From assembly GCF_000428825.1 (NCBI RefSeq), contig NZ_AUAR01000003.1:62001-126000 (forward strand): a stretch of DNA of 64,000 bases, given 5' to 3'. The translations under genes and the position numbers were made by a program. Position 1 is the stretch's first letter. Every line of letters begins with the position of its first letter. Below are positions 37,298 to 46,101 of the stretch, piece after piece. Below the pieces are notes generated by a model. It was not told where the DNA came from. It worked only from the letters and a program-made list of their open reading frames with translations, and made no database searches. The stretch is from Desulfomicrobium escambiense DSM 10707 (GTDB taxonomy: Bacteria > Desulfobacterota > Desulfovibrionia > Desulfovibrionales > Desulfomicrobiaceae).

Positions 37298-39244
37298 CTA
37301 ACCTGGTTGATAGGCCAGCCAGAGCTGACACTGCTTGTCCGCCGGCCATTTCTCGCCGGGGAGGGGTTTCTGTTTGCCGACGATGACGCCCTGTCCGCTG
37401 ATCCTGGGCACGATCCCGTGCCCCACCAAAATTTCCAGCGCTTCGCGCACGGTGGCGCCCTGCAGGTCGGGCATGGCTTCGGCGTCGGCCGCGATGATCG
37501 GCTGGCGCTCCACTGGGGCCGCGAAACGCTGCGACTGGGCGTGCGCCTGGGCGACCTGTACCGCCGGCGGTTCCGCCGGGGCCGTCAGCATGCCCGTCGC
37601 GGTCAGGAGCTGCACGCCGACGTTGCGCACCTCCGGGGCCACCAGCACGCCGCCGTAGTGCCCGGCCTGCGGCTCGTCAACGAGCATGTAGACCAGGTAG
37701 CGTGGCTTCTCGGCCGGAAACACCGCGACGAAGGAGGCCACGTACTCCCCGCCGTAACCGCCCGTGGGGCTCGCCTTCTGGGCCGTGCCCGTCTTGCCGG
37801 CCATGCGCACGCCATCGATGCGCGCCTGGGTGCCGGTTCCATCCATCTGCACCACCTCTTCGAGCATGGCCATGACCTGGGAGGTCACTTCCCGATCAAA
37901 AACGCGCACGCCCTCGACGGGGCGGTCGGGCTCGTACAGCAGGCGCAGCGGGATGCGCACGCCGCCGTTGGCGATGCACAGGTAGGCCCCAGCCATCTGC
38001 AGCATGGTCACGCCAAGCCCCTGCCCGAAGGCCATGTTCGCCAGTTCGACTTCGCGCCACTGACGGGCAGGCCTGAGCAGTCCCGCCGACTCCCCGGCCA
38101 GGGGCAGGCCCATGGGCCGACCGAAACCAAGCGCCTGCAGGTACCGGCTGTATTTCTCCGCCCCCATGGCCAGGCCGATCTTGGCCGACCCGATGTTGCT
38201 GGAGTAGCGGACGATCTCGTTCACGGTCAGGTTTTCGTACTTGTGCGTGTCCTTGATGCGGCGGCCCTTGAGGCTCCACTTTCCGTTCTCGCAGTAGAAC
38301 CTGGTGGTGGGCTGGCAGACCTTTTCCTGCAGCGCCGCCGCGACCATGATGGGCTTCATGGTCGACCCGGGCTCGAAGATGTCCACGGCGATGCGGTTCT
38401 TCCACTCCCCGCTGGCCTTCTGCACCGAGTTGGGATTGAAGAGCGGGTAGTGCACCCAGGCCAAAATCTCTCCCGTGGGCACGTTGACCACCAGGGCCAT
38501 GCCGGTCTTGCCCTTGGCCCTGGCCACGCTGCGGGCCAGGGCGTCCTCGGTGGCCAGCTGCACCTGGCTGTCGATGGTCAGCCGCAGGTCCTGGCCGTCG
38601 AAAGATGCCCTGTCCTCCCCTTCGATCGAGGACAGGCGGTTGCCGGCGGCGTCGCGCTGGACCGTGTACTTGGTCGAGGACGGGGTGAGATGGTCGTTGA
38701 AGGCCTTCTCCAGACCCTCGATGCCCTTGCCGTCCATGTTCACGAAACCGAGCAGCTGCCCGGCCATGTGCCCCTGCGGGTACTGGCGGGAATTCTCGGC
38801 CTCGAGGTACACGCCGGGCAGGCCTTCCTCGCGCACGGCCGAGGCCTGCGCGTCGCTGATCTTCCTGGCCACCCACACGAAGCGCTTCTTGGTCTTGAGC
38901 TGTCCGGCCACGTCGCCGGGGTTCAGGCCGAGAATCTTGCCCAGTCGCTGGGACACCGCCCAGACGTCGCCGACCTCGTTCGGCCGCACGTAGACCGACG
39001 GACTGGCGATGGACTTGGCCAGCAGCAGGCCGTTGCGGTCGAAGATCTCGCCGCGCTTGCCCGACACCGTCTCCGAGGCCCAGTACTGCCGGTTGGCCAT
39101 CTTGGCATATTCAGGCCCCTTGATCACCTGCACGTGGTAGGCGCGCGCCCAGAGTCCCATGAGGGCCAAAGCGAAAAGGACCCCGGCAAAGATGATCTTG
39201 CCGCGGCTCCAGTCCCTGGGTGGTTTGCTACCTGTCTTGGCCAC
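37298..39244 (-). CDS. ftsI: class B penicillin-binding protein FtsI (PBP3) with C-terminal PASTA domain
   Basis: A 648-residue septal transpeptidase with a GTG start. An N-terminal transmembrane helix (IIFAGVLFALALMGLWARAY) is followed by the dimerisation domain (RGEIFDRNGLLLAKSIASPS) and the transpeptidase domain. That domain has active-site serine motif EPGSTMKP, YSSNIGS and MAGKTGTAQ. The last ~65 residues (MPDLQGATVREALEILVGHG IVP to the end) form a single PASTA domain, more usual in Gram-positive PBPs but also seen in deltaproteobacterial FtsI. It partners FtsW. Confidence 0.96.
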   Translation of the reverse strand: MAKTGSKPPRDWSRGKIIFAGVLFALALMGLWARAYHVQVIKGPEYAKMANRQYWASETVSGKRGEIFDRNGLLLAKSIASPSVYVRPNEVGDVWAVSQRLGKILGLNPGDVAGQLKTKKRFVWVARKISDAQASAVREEGLPGVYLEAENSRQYPQGHMAGQLLGFVNMDGKGIEGLEKAFNDHLTPSSTKYTVQRDAAGNRLSSIEGEDRASFDGQDLRLTIDSQVQLATEDALARSVARAKGKTGMALVVNVPTGEILAWVHYPLFNPNSVQKASGEWKNRIAVDIFEPGSTMKPIMVAAALQEKVCQPTTRFYCENGKWSLKGRRIKDTHKYENLTVNEIVRYSSNIGSAKIGLAMGAEKYSRYLQALGFGRPMGLPLAGESAGLLRPARQWREVELANMAFGQGLGVTMLQMAGAYLCIANGGVRIPLRLLYEPDRPVEGVRVFDREVTSQVMAMLEEVVQMDGTGTQARIDGVRMAGKTGTAQKASPTGGYGGEYVASFVAVFPAEKPRYLVYMLVDEPQAGHYGGVLVAPEVRNVGVQLLTATGMLTAPAEPPAVQVAQAHAQSQRFAAPVERQPIIAADAEAMPDLQGATVREALEILVGHGIVPRISGQGVIVGKQKPLPGEKWPADKQCQLWLAYQPG

Positions 39245-39255
39245 GATTGCCTCGC

Positions 39256-39531
39256 CTATTCCTGCAGAGTGCGGATCTGGTCGCGGTGCGGCGGACGCAG
39301 CCCGGCCCCTTCGGCCCTGGCGCGCAGCGTCGGCGGCGCCAGCAGATACTGGCGCTCCACCTGCAACTTCGAATGCTGATCCCGCTTTTCCTGAAGTTCG
39401 CGCTCCAGGGTCTTGAGCTCATAGGCCAGGTCGACCCTCTCGATGTTGACCCAGACAAGCCCCAACCCCAGAACGATGGTCATCACGAACACGAGTCCCA
39501 GGCCCAGATACCCCGAGCCCAAGCCCTTCAC
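39256..39531 (-). CDS. ftsL: cell division protein FtsL
   Basis: A 91-residue small bitopic protein between rsmH and ftsI, the standard place for ftsL. The GTG start overlaps the rsmH stop (GTGA). It has one transmembrane helix (LGLGLVFVMTIVLGLGLVWV) followed by a heptad-like coiled coil (LAYELKTLERELQEKRDQHS). FtsL joins FtsB and FtsQ to activate FtsWI. FtsL proteins are poorly conserved, so the call rests on position, size and topology. Confidence 0.85.
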   Translation of the reverse strand: MKGLGSGYLGLGLVFVMTIVLGLGLVWVNIERVDLAYELKTLERELQEKRDQHSKLQVERQYLLAPPTLRARAEGAGLRPPHRDQIRTLQE

Positions 39532-40490
39532 TCTCCACCCCCTGCGATACGCTCGGCCACGCGCAGCTTGGCGCTGCGGCTGCGGCTGTTGGCCCGCATC
39601 TCCTCGTCTCCCGGCAGCTGGGGCTTGCGGAAAGGCAGGCGGAGCCTCTTCTCGTGGCCGCACGTGCAGACGGGATACTCCCGCGGACACAGGCAGCCGG
39701 TGCTCTCCGTACGGAAGGCGCGCTTCACGATGCGGTCCTCCAGGGAGTGGAAGGAAATGACGCAGATGCGCGCGCCCGGGCGCAGGTAATCGACGACGCG
39801 CGCCAGAAAATTCTCGACCTCTCTCAGTTCCTGGTTGACTTCCAGGCGCAGGGCCTGGAACGTCTTGGTCGCGGGGTGGTTGCGGGCCAGGGCGCGGCGC
39901 TTGGCCGGGTAGGCCGCGGCCACGATGCGGGCAAGCTCCAGGGTTGTCTCGATGGGGGCCTTTTCCCTGATCTCGACGATGGCGCGTGCGATGCGCCCGG
40001 CCATGGGCTCCTCGCCGTAGTCCCACAGGAGCTGGCGCAGACGTTCGAAGGAGGCGCCGTTGACGATGTTCGACGCGGGCTCACCGCCTGACCCCGGATC
40101 CATGCGCATGTCAAGGGGCCCGTCGTGCAGGAAGGAAAACCCCCGTTCGGGGCTGTCGAGTTGCAGGGACGAAACCCCGAGATCGGCCACGACGCCGTCC
40201 AGGAAGTCCCAGCCGACCTCCCGCAACGCGCCGGAAAAATTCTGAAACGAGGTGTGCGCCAGATGCACGTTCTCCCCGTAGCGGGAGAGCCGCTCGCCCG
40301 CCTTCTGCAGGGCCTGCCTGTCGCGGTCCAGGCCCAGAAGGTGCGCCTGGCCGCCGGTCATTTCCATGAGCCGCGACGCATGGCCGCCAAGGCCAAGGGT
40401 GGCGTCCATGTAGAAGCCGCCCGGCTTGGGGTCGAGCCAGTGCATGACCTCGTCGATCATGACCGGGATGTGTTCGGAGTATGCGTCCAT
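39528..40490 (-). CDS. rsmH: 16S rRNA (cytosine(1402)-N(4))-methyltransferase RsmH
   Basis: A 320-residue SAM-dependent methyltransferase (formerly MraW) that modifies C1402 of 16S rRNA. It has HIPVMIDEVMHWLDPKPGGF, the SAM loop MDATLGLGGHASRLMEM, VADLGVSSLQLDSPERGFSF, the RIARAIVEIRE segment, and VISFHSLEDRIVKRAF. The ATG at 40490 follows AAGGGGCCC and starts MDAYSEHIPVM, more plausible than the in-frame TTG at 40520. Confidence 0.97.
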   Translation of the reverse strand: MDAYSEHIPVMIDEVMHWLDPKPGGFYMDATLGLGGHASRLMEMTGGQAHLLGLDRDRQALQKAGERLSRYGENVHLAHTSFQNFSGALREVGWDFLDGVVADLGVSSLQLDSPERGFSFLHDGPLDMRMDPGSGGEPASNIVNGASFERLRQLLWDYGEEPMAGRIARAIVEIREKAPIETTLELARIVAAAYPAKRRALARNHPATKTFQALRLEVNQELREVENFLARVVDYLRPGARICVISFHSLEDRIVKRAFRTESTGCLCPREYPVCTCGHEKRLRLPFRKPQLPGDEEMRANSRSRSAKLRVAERIAGGGE

Positions 40491-40503
40491 GGGCCCCTTC
40501 GGA

Positions 40504-40959
40504 TCAGAACCGGAGTTCAAAGCCGTTGCCGGCCAGATCGTCCATGACCTGGTCGAAATTCTCCTGCATGGCCGTGCGCTGCGCCTCGAACCGCCCCAGG
40601 TCCCAGATCTCGAACTTGCGGCCCACGCCGGCCAGGACGATGTCCTTCTGCAGTCCGGCGTAGCTGCGCAGATGGGGCGGGATGAGGACGCGGCCCTGCT
40701 TGTCCAGGGTCACCTCGACGGCTCCGGAGATGAAGAACCGGTGGAAGTCCCGCACGCGACGGTCGGCCATGTTCAGCTTGGAAAAACTCTGCTCGATCTG
40801 CTCCCACTCGGGCAGGGGGTAGGCGGCCACGCAGTCGTCGAAATTCGTCAGGATGAGCTTGCCCTCGGGCGACTGGGCGAACACCTCGTCGCGAAACTCC
40901 GGGGGCAGCATGAGCCGCCCCTTCGGGTCCTGCGTACGATGTGAATGCCCTCTGAACAT
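40504..40959 (-). CDS. mraZ: transcriptional regulator MraZ
   Basis: A 151-residue protein with two AbrB-like/MraZ repeats. The first is FRGHSHRTQDPKGRLMLPPE FRDE, the second SGAVEVTLDKQGRVLIPPHL RSYAGL; each has the conserved DxKGR-(L/V)-xxP core. In other bacteria it forms a ring that binds tandem repeats upstream of its own gene and represses the dcw operon. Exactly such repeats lie just upstream (40973-41002). It is the first gene of the cluster. Confidence 0.96.
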   Translation of the reverse strand: MFRGHSHRTQDPKGRLMLPPEFRDEVFAQSPEGKLILTNFDDCVAAYPLPEWEQIEQSFSKLNMADRRVRDFHRFFISGAVEVTLDKQGRVLIPPHLRSYAGLQKDIVLAGVGRKFEIWDLGRFEAQRTAMQENFDQVMDDLAGNGFELRF

Positions 40960-40972
40960 GCCCAGCCCTCAC

Positions 40973-41002
40973 CTTTTTCCACTTTTTACCACTTTTTACC
41001 AC
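40973..41002 (-). promoter_or_regulatory. MraZ-box tandem repeats upstream of mraZ
   Basis: On the minus strand three consecutive 10-bp units read GTGGTAAAAA, GTGGTAAAAA, GTGGAAAAAG, followed by a fourth weak GTGAGGG. GTGG at an exact 10-bp period is the arrangement known for MraZ operators (TGGGN5-type repeats in E. coli). A TTGACT at 41026-41031 could be the -35 of the promoter, though its -10 partner is poor. The boxes start 14 nt before the mraZ ATG, so bound MraZ would block the transcription start or early transcript. Confidence 0.75.
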
Positions 41003-41482
41003 CCTTACTCACGCACCTCCCGGAGAGTCAAGCCATTCCACCACTTTTTGCTCAAGTCGGGAGCGAAAAAATGCGGCCATCTCCCTGCGCCGATGCGGCG
41101 CGCTTTCGCGGGCTAAGCGGGATACGCCGCACCGCGCCCCTTCGCCGCGCCCAGCCTTCGGCGAGGCGCGCCTGACACTTGCGTCGGGATGCGACCGTTC
41201 GTGACGGTCGACGCAAAAATTTCCGCCGCTCCCACTCAATTCCTTGACTCGCAATTTTGAGAGGCATATCCACTGGAGTGGAAAAGATAACCTATGCTCT
41301 GCGGTCAGAAATACCAGATCCATCGCAGTTCATGATTTTCGACATGCACGAATGCAGATTCGGACATGCCGAGAGGATGCAATGCGTCACATGATGGACT
41401 CTTCCACAAGCCATCCTGAAATGACGCAACGCAATTCTTCGAATAAATAGAACAAACAGGACATTGTTCCCGACGTACACGA
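41003..41482. other. divergent promoter region dcw / Ehr operons
   Basis: About 480 bp between divergent operons. On the plus strand TTGACT (41244-41249) with a 17-nt spacer and TATCCA (41267-41272) is a weak promoter candidate for the Ehr operon. A GC-rich hairpin (CGACCGT-TCGTG-ACGGTCG, about 41188-41206) has no U-tract. Minus-strand frames here look non-coding. No gene is supported. Confidence 0.4.
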
Positions 41483-43435
41483 ATGGACATCGCTGTTCTT
41501 CTCTCTTGCGCAGCAGCAGGGATGCTTGCAGGAATCGGTGCAAGTCATTCCTTTCCACGCGGGTGGCTGACCGCCACTCTCGGAGGCACAGTGTGCGCCC
41601 TCCTTGCCGCGGGTCTGGTCCTGTCCGGACAACCCGTTTGGGAGTGGCGCAGCGCATGGGCGGTCGGGGGCGAGCGTCTGCTCGTGCGACTCGACGAAAT
41701 CAGCGCCTTTTTTCTGCTCCTGCTCGGCGTCGTCGGATTTGCGGGCGCAATCTACAGCCGTGGATACTGGAACGAAGGCCGTCACCCGCGCTCGGCCCGC
41801 TCCGGGCGGCTGTGGTGGAACGCGATGCTCATGAGCATGGGGCTGGTGCTGACGGCCGGCAACGGCCTGCACTTCCTCCTGGCCTGGGAATGCTTCGCCG
41901 TGAGCGCCTATTTCCTCGTCACCCTGGACCGCGCGAATCCCGAGGTCCGCGCCGCAGGCTGGATCTACCTGGCCGCCTCCCACGCCGGTACCCTGGCGCT
42001 CTTCGCCCTTTTCTCCACCCTGGCCGCGCGCACGGGGACCTGGGAACTGGGGCCCGTCCGCCATCTCGCGGACCTTGCCCATCTCTTCTGGCTTGCGCTG
42101 CTGGGTTTCGGCATCAAGGCCGGCGTCTTCCCCCTGCACATCTGGCTTCCCTCGGCCCACGCCAACGCCCCCAGCCACGTTTCCGCCCTCATGTCCGGCA
42201 TGGCCCTCAAGATGGGCGTGTTCGGCCTGGTCCGCTTCGGGTCCTGGCTGCCCATGCCCATGGGCGCGGGCTGGGTCGTGGCCGGACTGGGCTGCGCCAG
42301 CGCCGTCCTCGGGGTCGCCTTCGCCCTGGGGCAGCACGACCTCAAACGACTGCTGGCCTACCACAGCGTGGAGAACATCGGCATCATCCTCATGGGCCTG
42401 GGCTTCGCCATGATCGCCGCATCCCAGGGCCGACCGGAGTGGGGCGTCCTGGCCCTGGCCGGCGGCCTGCTCCACGTCTGGAATCACGGACTCTTCAAGG
42501 CCCTGCTCTTCCTGGGGGCCGGCTCGGTGCTCCATGCCGTGGGGACGCGCGAAATGAGCCGTCTGGGGGGCCTGTGGAAGGCTATGCCCTGGACGGCAGG
42601 ATTTTTCACCCTCGGGGCCATGGCCATCTGCGGCCTGCCGCCCCTGAACGGCTTCGTCAGCGAATGGCTGGTCTTTTCGGGCCTGTTCGACGCAAGCCGG
42701 CATCAGACCGGGGCGATCCTGGGCGCGGTGCCCGCGGCCATCCTGCTGGGGGCCACCGGCGCCCTGGCCCTGGCCTGCTTCATCAAAGTCTGCGGGGTCG
42801 TCTTCCTTGGCGCGCCCCGGACCGAGGCCGCCGGAAAGGCGCACGAATGCGGTCCCGGCATGCGCGGGGCCATGGCCGTCCTGGCGGGCGGGTGCCTGGT
42901 CATCGGCCTCGCACCGGCCCTCCTCTGGCCGACGCTCATGCGCGTGGCCACGGCCTGGTTCGGACTCGCGGCGCCCCTGGACATCCCCAACCGTCTGACG
43001 CCGCTGGGCACGGCCCATGTCCTGATCGCCCTGCCCGCCCTGGCTGCCGGGGCCCTGGCCTACCGGCTCCTGCGGCAACGCACGGCCCGGGCCCTGACCT
43101 GGGATTGCGGCTACGCCGAACCCACGCCGCGCATGCAGTACACCGCCGGGTCCTTCGCCGGCATCATCACCGGCTGGTTCGACTGGATTCTACGGCCCAT
43201 GGTCCACGAGGACCCGCCCGCGGATTTCTTTCCGGCCCATGCGTCCCGGACCTCGCACACGCCCGAGACGGTCCTCGAACGGGTCGTCAGCCCCTTCGGG
43301 CTGGCCATCCTCAGGCTTTCGGATCTGGTCAGGGGCTTCCAGCACGGCAGGACCCAGGCCTACATTCTCTACCTGTGTGCGGCCATCCTCGCGCTGGCCC
43401 TGGCCATCCCCTTCAGCGGCGGGACGGCGCCCTGA
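41483..43435 (+). CDS. hyfB: HyfB/NuoL-like proton-translocating subunit (first copy)
   Basis: A 650-residue polytopic protein of the complex I antiporter (Proton_antipo_M) family, closest in pattern to HyfB/HycC of group 4 hydrogenases. The core contains NGLHFLLAWECFAVSAYFLV, the lysine-bearing helix GFGIKAGVFPLHIWLPSAHA NAPSHVSALMSG, and HDLKRLLAYHSVENIGIILM. A second conserved region is NHGLFKALLFLGAGSVLHA. The C-terminal part has TWDCGYAEPTPRMQYTAGSF AGIITGWF, typical of HycC/HyfB. It should pump H+ or Na+ as part of the membrane arm. It is paralogous to the gene at 44164, and the two flank the EIIA-like gene. Confidence 0.92.
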   Translation: MDIAVLLSCAAAGMLAGIGASHSFPRGWLTATLGGTVCALLAAGLVLSGQPVWEWRSAWAVGGERLLVRLDEISAFFLLLLGVVGFAGAIYSRGYWNEGRHPRSARSGRLWWNAMLMSMGLVLTAGNGLHFLLAWECFAVSAYFLVTLDRANPEVRAAGWIYLAASHAGTLALFALFSTLAARTGTWELGPVRHLADLAHLFWLALLGFGIKAGVFPLHIWLPSAHANAPSHVSALMSGMALKMGVFGLVRFGSWLPMPMGAGWVVAGLGCASAVLGVAFALGQHDLKRLLAYHSVENIGIILMGLGFAMIAASQGRPEWGVLALAGGLLHVWNHGLFKALLFLGAGSVLHAVGTREMSRLGGLWKAMPWTAGFFTLGAMAICGLPPLNGFVSEWLVFSGLFDASRHQTGAILGAVPAAILLGATGALALACFIKVCGVVFLGAPRTEAAGKAHECGPGMRGAMAVLAGGCLVIGLAPALLWPTLMRVATAWFGLAAPLDIPNRLTPLGTAHVLIALPALAAGALAYRLLRQRTARALTWDCGYAEPTPRMQYTAGSFAGIITGWFDWILRPMVHEDPPADFFPAHASRTSHTPETVLERVVSPFGLAILRLSDLVRGFQHGRTQAYILYLCAAILALALAIPFSGGTAP

Positions 43436-43465
43436 TCCATCAACCTCCACGCATCGATAACAGAC

Positions 43466-44167
43466 ATGTATCTCAACCTCATTCAGATCGCCGAGTCCTT
43501 TGGGGTCTCGGAACAGCTCGTCCTCGAGTGGGTCAGAAACGAAGGCATGCCCCACGTGCATGACCGCGACCGCATCCTCTTCGAGCAGGACCAGGTCATG
43601 ACCTGGGCAGCCCGCAACGGGCTGGCGGCCAACACGGGCTTCCTCGCCCAGCCGACGCCCGCTCTGGCCTCGAACCTGGACCTCGCCGCATTGGCGCGGC
43701 GCGGCGGAATCTGGCGCGACGTTGCGCCGGACGGCCTCACAGGCGTGCTCAAACGCATCGTCCGCAGCCTGCCGGGCGTCCAGCCCGCAGTCCTCGACAT
43801 GCTCGCCCACCGCATCTGCACCCCGGAAGGGCTGACCATGGCCCCGACCGGCGGGGGCTTCGCCCTGCCCCACCCGGCCCGCGGCGTCTTCCTCGGCGAA
43901 GCCTGCGCCCTGGTCGCGGTCATCCTGCTGAACGCCCCTCTCGAAGGGACCAAGGGACCGGACAAAATCCCCGTCACCCGGCTGCTCTTCTTCATCTCGC
44001 CCACGCCGCGCCTGCATGTGGACATGCTCGGCCTGCTGGCCCGCAGCATCGCCTCGGGCGTGTTGAGCGCGGCGCTGGACCAGGCTGCCGACGACGAGGC
44101 CCTGCAGCAGGCCCTCATCGAAGGCAGCGGACACGCCGTGCCCTTGAGATCCGGAGGGAGACGATGA
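43466..44167 (+). CDS. DNA-binding (excisionase-type HTH) / PTS EIIA-Ntr fusion protein
   Basis: A 233-residue two-domain protein. Residues 1-55 (LIQIAESFGVSEQLVLEWVR, NEGMPHVHDRDRILFEQDQV) form a MerR/excisionase-type winged helix-turn-helix. Residues 80-225 match the PTS_EIIA_2/PtsN fold, with the phosphorylatable histidine H136 in GGGFALPHPARG (PtsN: xxAIPHxK). There is no EIIB/EIIC or sugar-binding part, so it is regulatory rather than a sugar transporter. The gene sits inside the Ehr operon and overlaps the next antiporter gene by 4 bp (ATGA). It may couple nitrogen/energy PTS phosphorylation state to operon expression or complex activity; that role is inference. Confidence 0.82.
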   Translation: MYLNLIQIAESFGVSEQLVLEWVRNEGMPHVHDRDRILFEQDQVMTWAARNGLAANTGFLAQPTPALASNLDLAALARRGGIWRDVAPDGLTGVLKRIVRSLPGVQPAVLDMLAHRICTPEGLTMAPTGGGFALPHPARGVFLGEACALVAVILLNAPLEGTKGPDKIPVTRLLFFISPTPRLHVDMLGLLARSIASGVLSAALDQAADDEALQQALIEGSGHAVPLRSGGRR

Positions 44168-46101
44168 TCTCCGCATTGCTCGGAACGGCCGCCCTGGCCC
44201 TGGTCCTGGCCTGCGCCCTGGGGGCGCGTCCGCGCCTCTGGCTTGCGCTCAACAGCCTCGGCGCCCTGGCCGGCCTGGGCTCGGCGGCAACGGTCCTGAC
44301 AGGCGGCCGGGGATGGGCCTTGAGGAGTGCCCTGACCCTGGGCGGGGAAAACGTCTTCTTGACCCTCGACGCCTTGAGCGCCCTCTTCCTGACGCTGGTC
44401 TGCCTGGTGGGCGGACTCGGGGCGCTCTATGCCTCGGAATACTGGCCCGACGAACACTTTCCGCGCTCCGCACCCCGGGGGCGGTCGTGGTGGAGCGCCC
44501 TCGTGCTGTCCATGGGCCTGGTCCTGACCTGCGCCAACGGGCTGCACTTCCTCTTCGCCTGGGAAGCCTTCGCGCTGAGCGCCTACTTCCTCATCACCCT
44601 GGACCGGGAGCGCTCCGAAGTGCGCCGGGCCGGCTGGCTCTATCTGGCCGCCTCCCACGCCGGGACCATGGCCCTCTTCGCGTTTTTCTCGGCCCTGGCC
44701 GCTGGCGTCGGGACCTGGGACCTGGGACCCCTGCGCGACCGGCCCGACCTGGCCCCGCTCTTCTGGCTGGCGCTGGTGGGCTTCGGGGTCAAGGCGGGCA
44801 TGTTCCCCCTGCATATTTGGCTGCCCTCGGCCCACGCGGGCGCGCCGAGCCACGTCTCGGCCATCATGTCCGCCGTGGCCGTCAAGATGGGCGTGTACGG
44901 CATCGTCCGCTTCTCCGGCTGGCTGCCCGTGCCCGACGACGCGGGTTGGGCGGTGCTCGGCATCGGCTGCGCAAGCGCCCTGATGGGCATCGTCTTCGCC
45001 ATGGCCCAGAACGACATCAAGCGCCTGCTGGCCTACTGCACCGTGGAAAACGTCGGCATCATCCTCATCGGCCTGGGCCTGGCCCTGCTGGCCGCTGCCC
45101 ACGGACACCCCGCCTGGGGGCATGTCGCCCTGGCCGGGTCCCTGCTGCACGTCTTCAACCACTGTCTGTTCAAGACCCTGCTCTTCTTCGGCGCAGGCTC
45201 GGTCCTCCATGCCACGGGCACCCGCGACATGAGCCGCCTGGGCGGGCTGTGGCGAACCATGCCGTGGACTGCGGCCCTCTTCGCCGTCGGCGCGGCCGCC
45301 GTGTCCGGCCTGCCGCCGCTCAACGGCTTCGTCAGCGAGTGGGCCATCTACCAGGGCTTGCTCAAAGCCGTGGCCCAGAAGGGCGAGACCTTCGGCGTGC
45401 TGCCGGCCGTCATCGTCCTGGCCGGGACCGGCGCCCTGGCCCTGGGCGCGTTCGCCAAGGCTTCAGCCATCGTCTTTCTCGGCGCGCCCCGCGGCAAGAC
45501 CTCGGGACACGCTGCCGAATTCGGCTTCGCCATGCGCGCGGCCATGGTCGTACCGGCAGCCATCATGCTCTGCGTCGGCCTCATGCCCGGCTATTTTTTT
45601 AATATGGTGCAAGCATGCATCGCGGCCTGGACGCCGCAGTGGGCCCCTGCCGCGCCCCCCATCCCGGTCCGGGCCATCGGCGGGGCGCACACGGCCCTGG
45701 CCTGCGCCCTGGCCGCCGCCGCGATCATCGCCCTGCGCAAGGTGCGGGCGGGCGGCATCCGCCGGGGACCGACCTGGGACTGCGGCTACGCAGCTCCGAG
45801 TGCGCACATGCAGTACACCGGCGGGTCCTTCGCCGGCATCGTGACCGGCTGGTTCCGGTGGGCCCTGCGCCCCGAAAGGCGCATCCGCCGGGTCCGCGGC
45901 TATTTCCCGGAATCGGCCCTGGCCCTGGAGAGGGTCCCGGAAACCGTTCTGGAAAAGGGGATCGAACCCGCCGCCAGAACCGTCATGCTTCTGGCCGACG
46001 CGGCGCGGAGCCTGCAGCACGGACGACTGCACCTTTATATTCTGTATGTATTCCTCGGGGTCACGGCGCTGGGGATGCTGGTCTTCCAGGGAGGGATGTG
46101 A
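44164..46101 (+). CDS. hyfB: HyfB/NuoL-like proton-translocating subunit (second copy)
   Basis: A 645-residue paralogue of the 41483 gene with the same antiporter motifs: FAWEAFALSAYFLITLDRER, GFGVKAGMFPLHIWLPSAHA, NDIKRLLAYCTVENVGIILI, NHCLFKTLLFFGAGSVLHAT. It also has the same HycC-like tail (TWDCGYAAPSAHMQYTGGSF AGIVTGWF). Both copies keep the key membrane lysine region and neither is truncated, so two pumping modules are predicted per complex. A 1-bp overlap joins it to the HyfC-like gene. Confidence 0.92.
   Translation: MISALLGTAALALVLACALGARPRLWLALNSLGALAGLGSAATVLTGGRGWALRSALTLGGENVFLTLDALSALFLTLVCLVGGLGALYASEYWPDEHFPRSAPRGRSWWSALVLSMGLVLTCANGLHFLFAWEAFALSAYFLITLDRERSEVRRAGWLYLAASHAGTMALFAFFSALAAGVGTWDLGPLRDRPDLAPLFWLALVGFGVKAGMFPLHIWLPSAHAGAPSHVSAIMSAVAVKMGVYGIVRFSGWLPVPDDAGWAVLGIGCASALMGIVFAMAQNDIKRLLAYCTVENVGIILIGLGLALLAAAHGHPAWGHVALAGSLLHVFNHCLFKTLLFFGAGSVLHATGTRDMSRLGGLWRTMPWTAALFAVGAAAVSGLPPLNGFVSEWAIYQGLLKAVAQKGETFGVLPAVIVLAGTGALALGAFAKASAIVFLGAPRGKTSGHAAEFGFAMRAAMVVPAAIMLCVGLMPGYFFNMVQACIAAWTPQWAPAAPPIPVRAIGGAHTALACALAAAAIIALRKVRAGGIRRGPTWDCGYAAPSAHMQYTGGSFAGIVTGWFRWALRPERRIRRVRGYFPESALALERVPETVLEKGIEPAARTVMLLADAARSLQHGRLHLYILYVFLGVTALGMLVFQGGM

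Noticed and set aside
36470-39379. A 969-residue open frame antisense to ftsI and murE
   Set aside because: The minus strand encodes clear FtsI and MurE with all motifs. The plus-strand frame is a high-GC shadow rich in His, Gly and Leu with no domain.
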